Source: Apiosordaria backusii
Lineage: Eukaryota; Ascomycota; Sordariomycetes; Sordariales; Lasiosphaeriaceae
Length of the DNA stretch: 64,000 nt
Assembly (NCBI GenBank): GCA_030549205.1
Contig: JAUKTV010000001.1
Span: forward strand, 3,038,001-3,102,000
Reading direction: 5' to 3'
Below the pieces are notes generated by a model, which worked only from the letters and a program-made list of their open reading frames with translations, was not told the DNA's origin and searched no databases. Positions 49,114 through 60,782 of this stretch are shown here, piece by piece. A program made the translations under genes and the position numbers. Each line of letters starts with the position of its first letter. The stretch's first letter is position 1.

Positions 49114-50109
49114 TCAAAGGTCATCATCATCGTCGGGAAGGGGCTCGTGGGCAGCCTGGTTAAGCTCGGCCTCGTACTGGGCAAGGAGAGCCTGGTCGAC
49201 AACAACCTCAGCGGGGGCGAGCGCAGGGGCGGCGACGAACTCCTGAATGGGGTATTAGTATTGTGGGTCTCAGATTGTAGCATGGAAGGAAAAGACATAC
49301 AAGGCCGGGGTTGCCGACGAGCTTGCGAGCGAGCCAGAGGAAGGGCTTCTCGAAGTTGTAGTTGGACTTGGCGGAGATATCGTAGTACTGGAGGTTCTTT
49401 TTCCGGTGGAAGGTGATGGTCTTGGCCTTCACCTTGCGCTCCTTAACATCGACCTTGTTACCGCAAAGGACGATGGGGATGTTCTCGCAGACACGGGTAA
49501 GATCACCTGATGGTAGTCAGTATCAATTTGAATACCTGTACTTTGGGCGCAGCAAAAAGGGGAACATACGGTGCCAGTTGGGGACGTTCTTGTAGGTGAT
49601 ACGGGAAGTGACGTCAAACATGATGATACCGCACTGGCCGTTGATGTAGTAACCATCACGAAGACCACCAAACTTCTCCTGGCCGGCAGTATCCCAGACG
49701 TCGAACTGGATCTGACCATAGTTCTGCAAGCAGGTTAGCATCGGGCCATGCTAAGCTCTAGTGGCACAAGTACATGCTCGCCCACGTGCGGAAAAAGACT
49801 TACCGTGGTAAAGGCAAGAGGGTGAACCTCAACACCAAGGGTGGCCATGTACTTCTTCTCGAATTCACCGGTCAAATGGCGCTTGACGAAGGTGGTCTAA
49901 TTCCAATGTTGCGATGTCAGCATGCTGCCCAACCGATTGGGATACCCATCCACACTAGCAACCCCGCAGTCGGCGTCGATGCGATCGTGGTAGGGACGTG
50001 TTTGTGTCGGTCGACGACGACGAGGATGGTAAATCGAACTAACCTTTCCGGTACCGCCATCACCGACAAGGACCAGCTTGAAGGTCGGAATAGTTTGCGC
50101 CTCAGCCAT
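49114..50109 (-). CDS. GSP1: Ran GTPase
   Basis: Five exons on the minus strand: 50109-50044, 49896-49804, 49723-49570, 49506-49301 and 49242-49114, giving 215 residues, the normal Ran length. Ran directs nucleocytoplasmic transport and spindle and nuclear envelope assembly. The P-loop GDGGTGK is cut by intron 1 directly before TTFVKRHLTGEF. Switch II is DTAGQEKFGGLRDGYY, and CGNKVDVKERKVK and ISAKSNYNFEKP complete guanine binding. The C-terminus LPDDDDDL is the conserved acidic switch. Introns are 147, 80, 63 and 58 nt. The leader upstream (50110-50450) is pyrimidine-rich on the coding strand. Confidence 0.97.
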
Positions 50110-51070
50110 GGTGTGTGATGTGTGGTGATGATAGAGCGAAGAAATTCAACGGGTCTGGGCACGCCTACGTTAGTTTTTTGCAAGCAAGTTGATGGAGGGG
50201 TATTTGTAGGCAAGGGTTGAAGAAGTGGTTGACGGGGCTGGTGACTGGCAGAGATGGCCGAGGAGGGTGTTTGCGATGGAATACGCACCTATTGGCCTGT
50301 GGGGGAAGCGGGAAAAGTTGACAGTGGTCGGGTTGCAAGAAGTGGCACCGGGGGAGGTGGTTGTTGTTTTCAAAAGGCAGCTGCTGGAACCGCAGCAGCC
50401 TTGACGAAAAACTCGTTGGGCGGCGGGGTGGTAGAGTCACGTGAGAGACTGGTCAGTGCGGCGAATTGGGAGGAACTTGGATTCACTTCAATGGAAAGCT
50501 CTGACGTTCCATCCCACTTTTTATTGCCGCCAGGCAAAGGCAAGCGCTGAAGGTTGCTTGGTAACAAGATTGGGCAGCCTCAAAGTCAACATGGTCATCA
50601 TTCAATCAAAGCAGTCAGCCAAGCTCCTCGCCTGCAATCAACAAACGCCCCTTTGTGAGCCTCATGGAGATAACTCCACTCTTTGCTGCCGGATTAGGCA
50701 TTTACAGGGGTATTAGAGGCGTGTCTCTGTCACCTTTCCTACGACATTGACACCCTATAACTTAATGCTGATTAATTGGTGTTATTAAGCAGGTTATTAG
50801 TCGAGGTTGATGCCTACCTAGGAGCGTATCATACACAAGTCGTGACAGCAGATGGACGCTGTTAGCATTTCTGTGCTGCTTCTTTAGCGTTTTCGCCAGG
50901 CTCCAGTGTGCCATGCCCTGAAAATGCGAGGCGGTGCCTGATCCCAAGATATGCAATCCGAGCCTGAGGGGACGTCACCTATCCCTCTTAGGCCGACACT
51001 AGGTGTGACTCGAGGCCCAAGGCTCAAAGTGAGCCCAAATCAAGTCTGGCATTTTCCTTCACTACAGCAC
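50110..51070. other. upstream region of Ran / 3' flank of NAS2
   Basis: About 1 kb between two tandem minus-strand genes. No gene supported; it contains the Ran leader and promoter. Confidence 0.6.
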
Positions 51071-51965
51071 CTACAATGGCAAGATATGGCAGCCCAGCAA
51101 ACCCCGACCACCCCAATTACGGCGTGGTGTCAATGTCAGCCTCAGCTCCTGTGGACGACCTCCTCCACTGCTTCGGGAAATCTTGACAAGAATGTTTTGC
51201 TTTGAACAGAGTCAGCTATATTACTCCACAGCCAGTAGCGCGACAATGAAAGTCGATAGCATATAAGATGGCACTTACTCCTTCGTTTCCTTGGACACAC
51301 TCGCCTACTTTCCGGAGACCATCATGGTTTTCTTGGTTAACATAACCAAAGTTGCGGATCAAGTCCCCAGGTTTAAGGCCAGCCGTTGCAGCAGGGCTAT
51401 TCTCCACCACTGTGTTGACCTTGGCAAATGCTGGGTCAAGTGTTTCGGGTATCCAGTCTTGTGGAAGGGAAACGTTGACGTTGGTAGCATCATTTATTGT
51501 CGTGTCATCATCATTGTCTTCCAAGCTGGCAAAGTGCTCATGAAGGCGCTTCTCGATCAAGGCCATCAGATCCTTCCAGTCATTTCGAAGATGGATGATG
51601 CGCGCTCTTGTGGTTCGAACTATGGGCTGAGTATCAGCTTTGGTCTCCCCCGATCCAAGCTCCTCATCACTCGACATTCGTACTTTGCGCCACATCAATA
51701 TCGGCTCGGGGAAAACCATCGTGGGTAAGGAGGCTCGTGTTCATGTCGACACCATGCTGCGTATCTCTGGTTAGCGAAGCGCATTTCCCAGAGAGGTTGT
51801 GCGACGACGCACCGAGTCCAGCACGCCACCTAGTGCCTTAAGTTCTGCCTCGATGCCATCCTTCTTGCGTTGGAGCTCTTGAATGGACAGATGTGTGGCA
51901 CGGCCGTTGGTAACGGGGGCTGTGGTTGGCCCTGATGGGACTGTCGGCGCATGGAGGTTACTCAT
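51071..51965 (-). CDS. NAS2: 26S proteasome assembly chaperone Nas2 / PSMD9
   Basis: Four exons on the minus strand: 51965-51813, 51756-51684, 51619-51279 and 51199-51071, giving 231 residues. Nas2 holds Rpt5 during assembly of the proteasome base. The N-terminal helical half (SIQELQRKKDGIEAELKAL; HGVDMNTSLLTHDGFPRAD; DVAQIRTTRARIIHLRNDW) and a C-terminal PDZ domain (PAFAKVNTVVENSPAATAG, LKPGDLIRNFG) match the family. The second intron falls inside the DVAQ|I motif. The last exon, QNILVKISRSSGGG to the stop at 51071, completes the PDZ fold and is reached only by splicing at the GTAAGT at 51273-51278. Confidence 0.95.
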
Positions 51966-53364
51966 GATGTTCGGCGATACCTGAAGTTTATGCGGTTGTG
52001 GTTTGTTGGAATGGAAATAAGGGTATCAGCTTGGAGCTCTGAATTTGGGGAAGTTTCCATCACCCAAATCAGCTTCCCACCAATGACGCGTTCGGCGGAT
52101 CTCTCAATTCTGCAGCTCTGAAATGCTCAAAGTTTGGCGGGGTAGCAACCATCACCCCCACCGTGTTCGCCGCAACCAGGGCGTCTTCCAGGTTGTCGGC
52201 GATTGAGGCCCCCGCGCCCTTCTCCCCACCACCACACTGGGAAGCGCGTCCCGTTCCGGCGGTCCAGCAGGGGACCCCCAGTAGCATGGTCCCGTCTCAT
52301 CCAACATCCACCTCACATCACATACCCGTGGACACCAGAGCCAGAACACCATCCACACCTTCGATGTGGTTTCGCGGTGTATGCACGCAGTTGATCCATA
52401 CGCCGTCCCGAGATTGAGATGCCGAATTGTGCATTCCAGATCGTCTTCCCTCTCCTTTCTACTACCGCCCCTACCTATCTGCGAGCAGATGTCTCGGTCT
52501 ATCACTTCTACAATCACTGCCTCTTCATTTGGAGAATTCCGAAGTCGGAAAGGATTCCGCGGAAACCCAATGTTTTTCTTTCTGTTCAAGATATCAGTAG
52601 GCTGAAGAAAGCCTTGTGCAACGGATCTTTTTGGCAGATATCGGCGTGATCGGCCAACGCTTCGATTTCTTCTCGCGTCGTCATTGATGCTGCCCAAACG
52701 CTTCCGGGTCCAATCGGACAGGAGACGTGGCTGGGAGGTGGCCGTCGTGGCAGTCCGGATGGCGCTCCAATCAGACCTGCGTTCTGCATGATTCTCACTG
52801 CCAGCTCGCTGCTGCGGCTGTCTCTGATTTTCCTGTTGTTGCTTGATGCATCGAGCAAGTGCTCGTCACCGGCCACAGGTGCCCAGGCGCCGTGCCCTGC
52901 CCTGGCTTGACGAAGACGGCCGTGGCTGCCCTCTCTGTTGACTTTCAGGTTTCTGGTGGGTTGAACACATTAAACTCAAACATCAAAACACCCGAGTCCC
53001 CCAATCCGGGAGTTGGAGGCCCAAGTTCCCGTTTGGGGAGATTAGACCACCACATGTTCCTTCCACCTGGCCAAAATACATGAACCTCAGTACGTGCCCG
53101 GCGCCTCCAATGTCGGTGGCCGATCAATCTCTGCACCTTCTTGCTTCTTCGTTTTGCTCGGCCAAAACATCTCTGTCTCTCAGTAACACATCATTTTACG
53201 CTGCTGGGGCTCTTCTTTCTTCTTCCTCCTCTCTGTTGCATCATGTTTTGATTTGACCAATAGACGCCACCCCCTGCTGGTTCGCTGTGTTGGACTTATC
53301 CCCTCCAGCCGGCTTGTTGGAAGACAGTTTTGAATCTTTGTTTCTTGGACCTCTACCTTGCATA
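51966..53364. other. divergent intergenic region NAS2 / RhoGEF
   Basis: 1.4 kb. A 181-codon open frame on the minus strand (52152-52697) and others on both strands overlap without recognisable domains. No gene is called, though a small unrecognised one cannot be excluded. Confidence 0.45.
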
Positions 53365-56300
53365 ATGTCACTCACGGATACCCATACTATATCGCTCTCC
53401 TCGGCCCTCCCGTCTGGTACGCTCCGCGGCCTTACACGGCCTGACAGGGACAGGTCTACCGACTACACGGAGGAGGAAGTACGCGTGGAGAGAACAGGGG
53501 ATTGGTGTGCTTTGGATAAGATTCATGTCATGGATGCCATTAGCGCCATGGATACCGTGGTGCAAGAGCAGGAGTTAGAGAAGAAAGTATACATCCACCA
53601 CGACGCCACACAAGCCGAGTTCTGTCAAGACCAGCCGCCAGCCTCTGAACCGATCAAGCCGTTTCAGAAATGGATAAAGACGTTACATAAACGGGCATTG
53701 CGTCGTCAGGAATTGTTTGGAGGTGACGGGAACAACACACCATGTTGCGTCGATATGGAAGGAAGAAGTTCGATGACATGGGATTCAGGGCACTATCGGC
53801 ACTCGTCAGACTCGTCATTCAACTTTGTGTCAGCAGTCAAAAGCGCCAGTATATCTCTGACCAGCGTTAGTGTGTTGACACGCTCGCGGAAAAACACGAT
53901 TCGATCGTCTCGTGGCCACTCAAGGACGGACCGCAGCAGCAGAGCCTCCGTCTCAGGAGCACGGCTTTCTGAAGACAGTTTTTGTCAGGAACGGCAGGTG
54001 GCGCTGGATCCTGCCGTCATCGAAAGATCCTTGCAGAGACGTCGGATTCTGGAGGAGTTGATTAGCACCGAGGAAAGCTATATTGGGGATGTGAGATTCC
54101 TCATGAATGTATGTTTCACTTGGTATCTCTAGATGCTCTCTGGACTATCTAACGACCTTTCAGGTCTATGTTACGATACTAGCTTCCCTACCAACGCTAT
54201 CCGTCACCATACGTTCTTCCATCAACCAGAACTTGACCGACATTGTGGAGCTGCACGAGGAAATGCTGGGAGAGCTACATCGGGCAGTGCCTCATTCTGA
54301 ATACTCTCAGCTTGATGTCCCGCTTCAGGTCTCCCCAGTTAACCAAGCCGTTCGTGGCCACCAGCGATGGAGAAGTCTTGATGCTGTTCCGGAGGACAAA
54401 GGCGGAGTAGCATGGCTACGAGATGTTCCTGGGATGCTTGCAGAGCCACAAACGGTAGCTGAGGTTGCAAAGATCTTCAAGAATAAGGTAAGCGGCAAGC
54501 TCCCTGTTCTTGGTCCTACCACGGGAAGCCGATGGCCTGACAAATGACAAACTGAAGATGAATCGATTCTTTATCTATGAAGAATATGGGGCAAAGTACG
54601 AGCTCATGATCAAGGATGTCGCATCAGCACACCGGACAATGCCAGGGTGGCAGTCGTATCAAAAAGGCTTGGAAGTTCTGGCAGCATCCGTCGGCTCGAT
54701 CGATGGCCAAGGCGATCATTCGAAAAAGAAGAGTCTGACCATCGGTGACCTTCTTGTCAAAGTAAGGCTGTCTGATGCTACGGGTTGCGTTTCGGGGCAT
54801 TGAAGCTAACGTGGCCAGCCGATTCAACGGGTATGCAAATACCCATTGCTCTTCTCCGAATTGCTGAAACATACACCTGTGGTGGACTGTCCCTATTCGC
54901 ACATGGAGATCGAAAACACGCTTATCAGGCTTCGTGAGGCGACTGCCGAGATCAACCGGGCCACAGACGATCCTCGAGTGCGGACGGTGTTGGAGAGAAC
55001 ATGGATTCTCCAGGACAGGCTTGCATTTCCAAATCAGGTAGGTATCTCACCGCTCTGTTGTCTGATGCATGCTTACAATATGCAGCAACTTGATGCGACT
55101 ACCAAAAACCGTATTCGGTCTTTCGGCCACATTCAGCTTTGTGGTGCCCTTCATGTCTGCTGGCAGTCCAAAGAAGGGGTGAGCGGGCAGTACATGGTGG
55201 CGCTCCTGTACAAGGAGTGGTTTTGCCTTGCGACGGCTAGTAAGATCGACCAGGTATACACGATTCAGGCGTGCATCGCATTGTCAAACATCAAGGTGGA
55301 GGAGGTGGATAACGGTCGAGGTAGGCACGCCAATGGCAGGAGGCCCTCGTGGTTGAGGTTGGGGGATGCTAACGGCAGTGTACAGGACTTCAGTGTCACA
55401 CGGCGCCGTATTCTTGGAAGATTGTCTTTTTGTGCGACAACCAACTGTACGAACTGATTCTCACCGCCTGCACGCCGAAGGAGGAGCTGGAATGGCGCAC
55501 GCGGCTCAGCAGTCAAGCTCTGAGCATCCCGGACCAAGACTTGATGCAACCGACGATCTTCAGCTCACTTTCCCTAGACATCAAGACTCTGGGGACTGTT
55601 TTTAGAAAGCCAGGTAGGTGTCAATAGACTGTGGCGACGTCTTTTACAGTTGCTGACAGTATGGCAGGAACCATTGCCAGGAGAATCTCGATACATCGGG
55701 CAACAACAGTTGGACCACGGTCTCCACTATGTCAAGTCATCCTGAAAAACACGAGCGTCATCAAGGATGCGCCGACGGCAAGCTACAGCTCGCAAATCAA
55801 CCGATCGCAATCCTTGTTGGCCACAAACCACCGCATTCCGGTATTGGCGCCCTCCCGTGGCGAAAGGGCCCGGCTTGAGGCTCTCATGTCGGATGTCTGG
55901 ACCCGGGACATACTGCCCTTTCCCGGGATAACGGCCCGATCCAGGAGCGAGCACCTTGTTAGGTCGTCGGCATCGTCAGTGATGCGGAAGCTAAGCGTCG
56001 TGAGTATCGCGAGTAGTTTCACGAAGCGCTCGGCAAGTCTTGCAAGCTTGCAAAAGAGTGTTACCACCGAGGAGGAGGTGACAGCACGAAATAGTAGAGA
56101 GGGTGGTGTTATCCAGACGTCGGCGGCGGTGGCGGCAGCAGCACCAGCATCAGTACGTGAGAAGTCAGAAGATGCCTGTATGTCTTTACTCTCGGTCATT
56201 CCTGATGAAGCAGAGAGAAGCAGCTCCTTGTTGCTGGCAGCAGGGCCAGATCAGCAGTGGGAGTCGACAACGACGGAGGTTTTCGCTGCGACGACGGTGA

Positions 56301-56632
56301 AAGAACGATTCGGCAATGGCACGGCCCAAACGGCAACACACACATCAGTCTTATACGAGGGAGCAAGAAGCGAGGTACGGCCCTGTACCCCGATGGTGGG
56401 TGTGCTGCAGTCATCTACGAACAACTCTCGACGGCCAAGCTTGCAAAAATCCCATCTCAGCGAGGCGTCGCTGTCCCGGGAAGATCTGGAGAAGGAGAAC
56501 AGGTTTACTTCGTCTCCAGGCTCGGTAGGGAAGACATCATCTCGGTCCCAGAAACTAGCGAGTCGATGGGCAAAAGTTGGGGCTCTCCATCGCGAGGCCG
56601 TAGTGGGTATTCGAAGCTTTCTTTTTCGGTGA
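53365..56632 (+). CDS. Dbl-family Rho guanine nucleotide exchange factor
   Basis: Seven exons: 53365-54108, 54164-54487, 54558-54761, 54819-55037, 55086-55320, 55386-55613 and 55668-56632, giving about 972 residues. The DH domain starts near residue 225 (RRRILEELISTEESYIGDV) and ends with the diagnostic helix PIQRVCKYPLLFSELLKH at about 425, with DLLVK just before it. A PH-like domain follows (about 500-660; YMVALLYKEWFCLAT, SWKIVFLCDNQLYEL, EELEWRTRL). The N-terminal 220 and C-terminal 300 residues are Ser/Arg/Thr-rich and probably disordered. DH-PH proteins load GTP on Rho/Cdc42 GTPases to steer polarity and wall synthesis; the partner GTPase cannot be read. An upstream in-frame ATG at 53287 would add 26 residues. 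One intron (55038-55085) is only 48 nt. Confidence 0.9.
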
Positions 56633-57796
56633 AGGGCAGAGTGAAAGAAGGAAGTAATCTTGACAAGAGAAGCAAGCATGAGGTTTTTGGCTTTTTGGTC
56701 GATCAGGTTTTGAAAAGCATATGATACCCCCTTTTTATTGGTTGTTTCATCACTACAGGCGTCTTTTCCGGAATATCATACGGTGGCTGTTCTGTTTACT
56801 TGGTGGAGTTTGTAATTATAATCTATGGAGGCATGGCGGGCACGGCCGAGGGCGGAAGTGGTGCGTTTGATGACTCAAGTTACCTAAAAGTCCGGAGTTA
56901 CAAGTGCTGCCAAGTGCGACAGGTACACACGTGAGGTGAGATGAACTTTACACCACACTGCTCGCGTGCTCCATCGGAATGTTCCAGTTGTGCCAGGAGC
57001 AAGATGGTGTCTTGAGATCAGGGGTAGTGACGTAGATGGGTTAGGCAAACTCGGGAGGCTGCGTGAATGTGGAGGATCCGTTTGTAGAGGGAGGAGATCT
57101 GGGTTTGATATACGGAGTACTGCGATATATACTGCACGAGGCTGAAGCTTCCAATGTGACCCCAATTGATGGATTGTACCCCTCATGAAGCTTCCAAGGC
57201 GGCAGATCATCAGTTGGAATGAATCGGCTTTCCTCTCGCTCCTCGACAGCTCGCGGGATGACGAAATTCATGTAGCCAGGCGTGCCAAGAGTGCCATATA
57301 GTGTATCTGGCGGGGCTGAGCTTATTCATTCAGTGCTGCCGAGCTTCTGCGGGGTATAGGCCCACCATGTGCATCAAACTGCGGGCCGCTCCTTCCCAAT
57401 TTGGAACCAAGCTCATCGTCACCTATGACGTAGTTGCTCGACAGCCTTTGCTGGTAATATATGAGGAGCGGGAGCGAACAAAGCAACTCCCACAAACAAT
57501 TCCAATCCATCAACAAAATCTGAACTTTGAGAATCTATTCCGCAAGTATTAAAAGGTTAGTAAACAGACCCGGACTTTCCCTCCTCTGCTCTTCCTCTTC
57601 CACAAAGTAACAACTCGACTGACTTGATATTCTCCGGCCTGCAGCAACTTGCATCCAACGACTACAAAAGAGCAACCCCTTTCACGACCGGTCCCACATC
57701 TACCAAACGAACAACGAGATTGCGATACTCGCATCAATCCTTCTATCAACTACACCGCACGTTTTTTCAATCAACACCAACCTACAAACCGCCAAA
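56633..57796. other. intergenic between RhoGEF and RTC3
   Basis: 1.2 kb, no supportable gene. A/C-rich sequence from about 57540 onward is likely the RTC3 leader. Confidence 0.55.
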
Positions 57797-58694
57797 ATGA
57801 CTCGTGGAGAGGCTACCCGTGCCAAGGTTTTCTTCAAGGGCGAGCACGATGACTTCGTCGTCATTGTCGACAGCGCCGATGCCTACCAGAAGTGGATTTC
57901 CGACAGATCTACCCCTCTCGCGCATGTCGTTTCGTCATTCAAGGTGTTTGCTACCCATCAGTGAGTTTTTCCGTCCATGTTACCCCGCCATGTGCGTCGG
58001 CTCGTACAATGGCATCCATGACGTAATAAATACCCCCGACGGCAACGGAAGTTACTGACACGAGACAACATAGCCATGGTCCCCACGGCAAACTTGAGGG
58101 CGCTTCAAATGCTCTTCTTGAGAATGAGTTCGGTACTGCGAACGAGGATGAGGTTGTGATCAAGATTTTGGAGAAGGGCACACTGCAGGAGTTTGAGGTA
58201 TGTGTAACCGAAAGCCTTCTTTATCTTTTCATCTCCCATACCCATCGGTGCTGCAATCGAGAAGCAGGCACGGCCCCAGCATGTCAAACCAAGCCACTGC
58301 TGTCATCCGACCCAGGCGGCCGCCACGCCAGCCTCGCAAAACAGGTCGCTTGTATAAGCTTTCTGCTACGCCGCTTAGGCGTCAGATCCATGAAGTTAGG
58401 CCGGCGGACAGGCGGCTCGCAAAACTGCGCTTTGCAGTGAGAGTTGCGGAGCCCCATGCTGAGCCGCCGGGTGCGAGGTGGCCGACATGGCCATCATGAG
58501 GGACCGGCAACCATCTCATGTTTGACTTGAATGCTGGAGGCCTAGTTCATGAATTGGGCATAATTCAACTTCACGACACAAACCAAACGATTCGAAGCAA
58601 GATCGCTAACCAGTATGATTTGATACAGATGCCAGAGCGACGAGCCTTCAGAAACCAGGCCAACGCTGACGGCGTCCATCAAATCGGCAGATAA
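57797..58694 (+). CDS. RTC3: RTC3-like SBDS N-terminal domain protein
   Basis: Three exons: 57797-57960, 58074-58197 and 58629-58694, giving 117 residues. The sequence (RAKVFFKGEHDDFVVIVDSA, FKVFATHHHGPHGKLEGAS, LENEFGT, EVVIKILEKGTLQEFE) is the small SBDS-fold protein family of yeast Rtc3/Hgi1, linked to RNA metabolism and stress. The last exon was found by looking for the family's MPER motif after the FE|. It reads MPERRAFRNQANADGVHQ and is preceded by a GCTAAC branch site and TACAG acceptor. The second intron is therefore 431 nt, far longer than its neighbours. If it is retained, translation continues about 81 residues with unrelated sequence to 58440. Confidence 0.88.
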
Positions 58695-59678
58695 ACGACG
58701 AACATCACACTTTCCCTTTTTGGCGAGATCAGTCACGGTCTTCTTCCTAGCCATCCATATATCCGATCAAACTTAGTCGTGGAACTGAGGTAGGCGATAG
58801 GTGATCGCCGGATCGGGGGGATTATTAATGAAAGGCGTAGGGATTCCGGTGCCGTGTGAACGGGGCAGTTAAATCAACACCCTTTAAATACCTCGTCAAA
58901 ACAATATGACATGATCTGAAATGAAGCTTGATGACACTTTATTATGAACGTATGTCTGTCTGAAAGACGTGTTACAAAATATGCTGGGCGCTTGTGAGCC
59001 ACGTGGTTGACGGTTGTGTCGGTGAAATGTGAGACAAGAGGCAGGCTGGGCGCTTCCCGCGGGCAAAAACGTCCAGAAGTTTCGAGGTAGCCAGTGAGAT
59101 TACGGGAAGGTGTCTCAGGTTTGGGGCACAAAATTGATTCGTGAGCCGCCGGGTTTTTTGTAGGACCTGGCGAGCATTATTTGTGTCCCGACTTAGGAGG
59201 TTTTCTATTTATGGATTTTGGTTTGTAGTAGATGAGAGTGGGTGGAAGTTTGAGATGAGGCTGGAGTTGATGGTGTAGGACGGAGTGAAGGGTATCTAGA
59301 AAGATGATCCCTTATGTGGTGAGAACGAGTTGAGGATGAAATTCGTGATAATTGATGAGGCTTTGTTGATGAGGTTGATTGAGTGTGGAACTGTGCGTGG
59401 GTGGAGTTGTATCACCTAGCTGCTGCTCAATCGATTAGATGTGATAATTACGAGCAAGTTCACGCAACGAGTGATGAATGATGACAGCAACTGATCACGG
59501 AGTGAGAATGAGAGATTGAGATTACTGTGCTGTTCTTTACGGTTGGTATTTGGATGTGTTGTGTGGTGAGATTTTTACAGACAGACAGATACATCCTCTT
59601 CCCTATACACCGCGCTCCCTCCCACTGTCCTTATCCAAGGTATCTTCTCCTCTCCCCCCTCATGCAAATGCAAAGATG

Positions 59679-59703
59679 ACCACCACCACCACCACCACCA
59701 CCG
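59679..59703. repeat. (ACC)n microsatellite
   Basis: Uninterrupted trinucleotide run of about eight copies in non-coding sequence. Confidence 0.85.
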
Positions 59704-59816
59704 TCGTTGATTCAGAAAGGAAAATTCATCAGATAAATAAGAAATACTAGTATATTCACAAAATAGGGGCTGCTGCTCTCAAGCACCGCACGCCCTCTTC
59801 ATCCTCTTTACACAGC

Positions 59817-59840
59817 CCTCCTCCTCCTCCTCCTCCTCCT
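59817..59840. repeat. (CCT)n microsatellite
   Basis: A trinucleotide run of about eight copies, continuing into further C/T-rich sequence. Confidence 0.85.
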
Positions 59841-60216
59841 TCTCCTCTCTCTCTAAGATTTGGGAATCGAGATATTTCTGGGAACTGGATTTGGTATCAT
59901 TGTCGTGTATGTACGGTTTCCTCCTTCAGTCCCGTTCCTCTCTCAGACTAATATCCATGCTCTTCCTTTGGGATTCGATTGTCTTGGCTCGGGAAGGGGG
60001 AGATGTAGTGAGAGTTGAAATGTGAGAAAGTTGCCAAAACGAAGGGGTAAGAGTTGATATTCACACCGCCGGCGCTGTTCGGGACGTCGTCGTTTGTATG
60101 GGTAGGTTATTGGACAAGAAAGGGCTTTTTGGTATGTTGCAATGTGGTTGCAAGTTGCAAGCGGTTTTGTATTTTGGTTGATTGATGGGTATCCAGAAAA
60201 TCGCTTTTCCATTTGT

Positions 60217-60782
60217 CTAGGCCCTGCTTCCTTTTCCGCCTCGTTGTGGTAGCGTCCATGGCTTTGCGCAGATGATCTATTTTCATTGTCAGTTTGAGGT
60301 TTCCATTTGAAGGGGGACAGGGAAGAAAACGCACCTCTCCTTCACTGTAAGCCCAGAAGTACACTCCCAGTCCAATCACCTGGTAGATGGCAGCATTGGT
60401 ACCTTGGTAGAGCAGGGCGGCGGCGAGTGCTGACAGAGGAAGGAAGGCGAGGCGGGCTTCAAGACTGCGGTGGATGCTGGTGCCGGCGATGAAGTTGAGG
60501 GGCCACTCCCACGCGAGGAGGAAGAGGCCGCAGATGAGGTTGACGGTCTGGAGGACTGGTATCGGCTTGACGGCGCCATCGAGCGTCTTGGTGAGGAAAT
60601 CCCACAAGATCTTGGGCCAGAAATACCCTTCTATCGCAGCGGCAATCTGGTCTGTGGTTTCATCTCATGTTAGCATTTTGGTGTCTCCAGAAAAGTTTTC
60701 TCTTTTCATGAGATAAAAACTCACAAGTTGCCGAGGCCAGGATGATGAGCCTCGCCCAGTGGTTCTTGATAAGCTTTCCCAT
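60217..60782 (-). CDS. small four-helix membrane protein (DUF7727-like)
   Basis: Three exons on the minus strand: 60782-60725, 60651-60335 and 60276-60217, giving 144 residues. It starts MGKLIKNHWARLIILASAT, then YQIAAAIEGYFWPKILWDF, a helix with NLICGLFLLAWEWPL, another with FLPLSALAAALLYQGTN and a last helix ending GLGVYFWAYSEGE. The final exon adds IICAKPWTLPQRGGK. Four hydrophobic helices in 144 residues fit a conserved fungal membrane protein family of unknown function. The domain name is from memory and was not checked. The exon 2/3 splice is supported by frame and by the family-like PWTLP ending. Confidence 0.82.

Larger units (their letters stand above)
58695..60216. other. intergenic between RTC3 and the DUF7727-type gene 3' ends
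   Basis: 1.5 kb convergent spacer. It holds microsatellites (ACC)n at about 59679-59703 and (CCT)n at about 59817-59840. No gene is seen. Confidence 0.6.

Noticed and set aside
52152..52697. 181-codon minus-strand frame between NAS2 and RhoGEF
   Set aside because: No domain, competing frames on both strands, and no convincing splice extension.
57041..57271. Minus-strand frame with a protein-like stretch (FIPTDDLPPWKLHEGYNP)
   Set aside because: Looks slightly coding and could be a gene relic, but nothing around it extends the model.
58542..58754. 70-codon minus-strand frame starting MARKKTVTDLAKKGK
   Set aside because: It overlaps the last RTC3 exon on the opposite strand, and the RTC3 exon is supported by family motif, branch site and frame.
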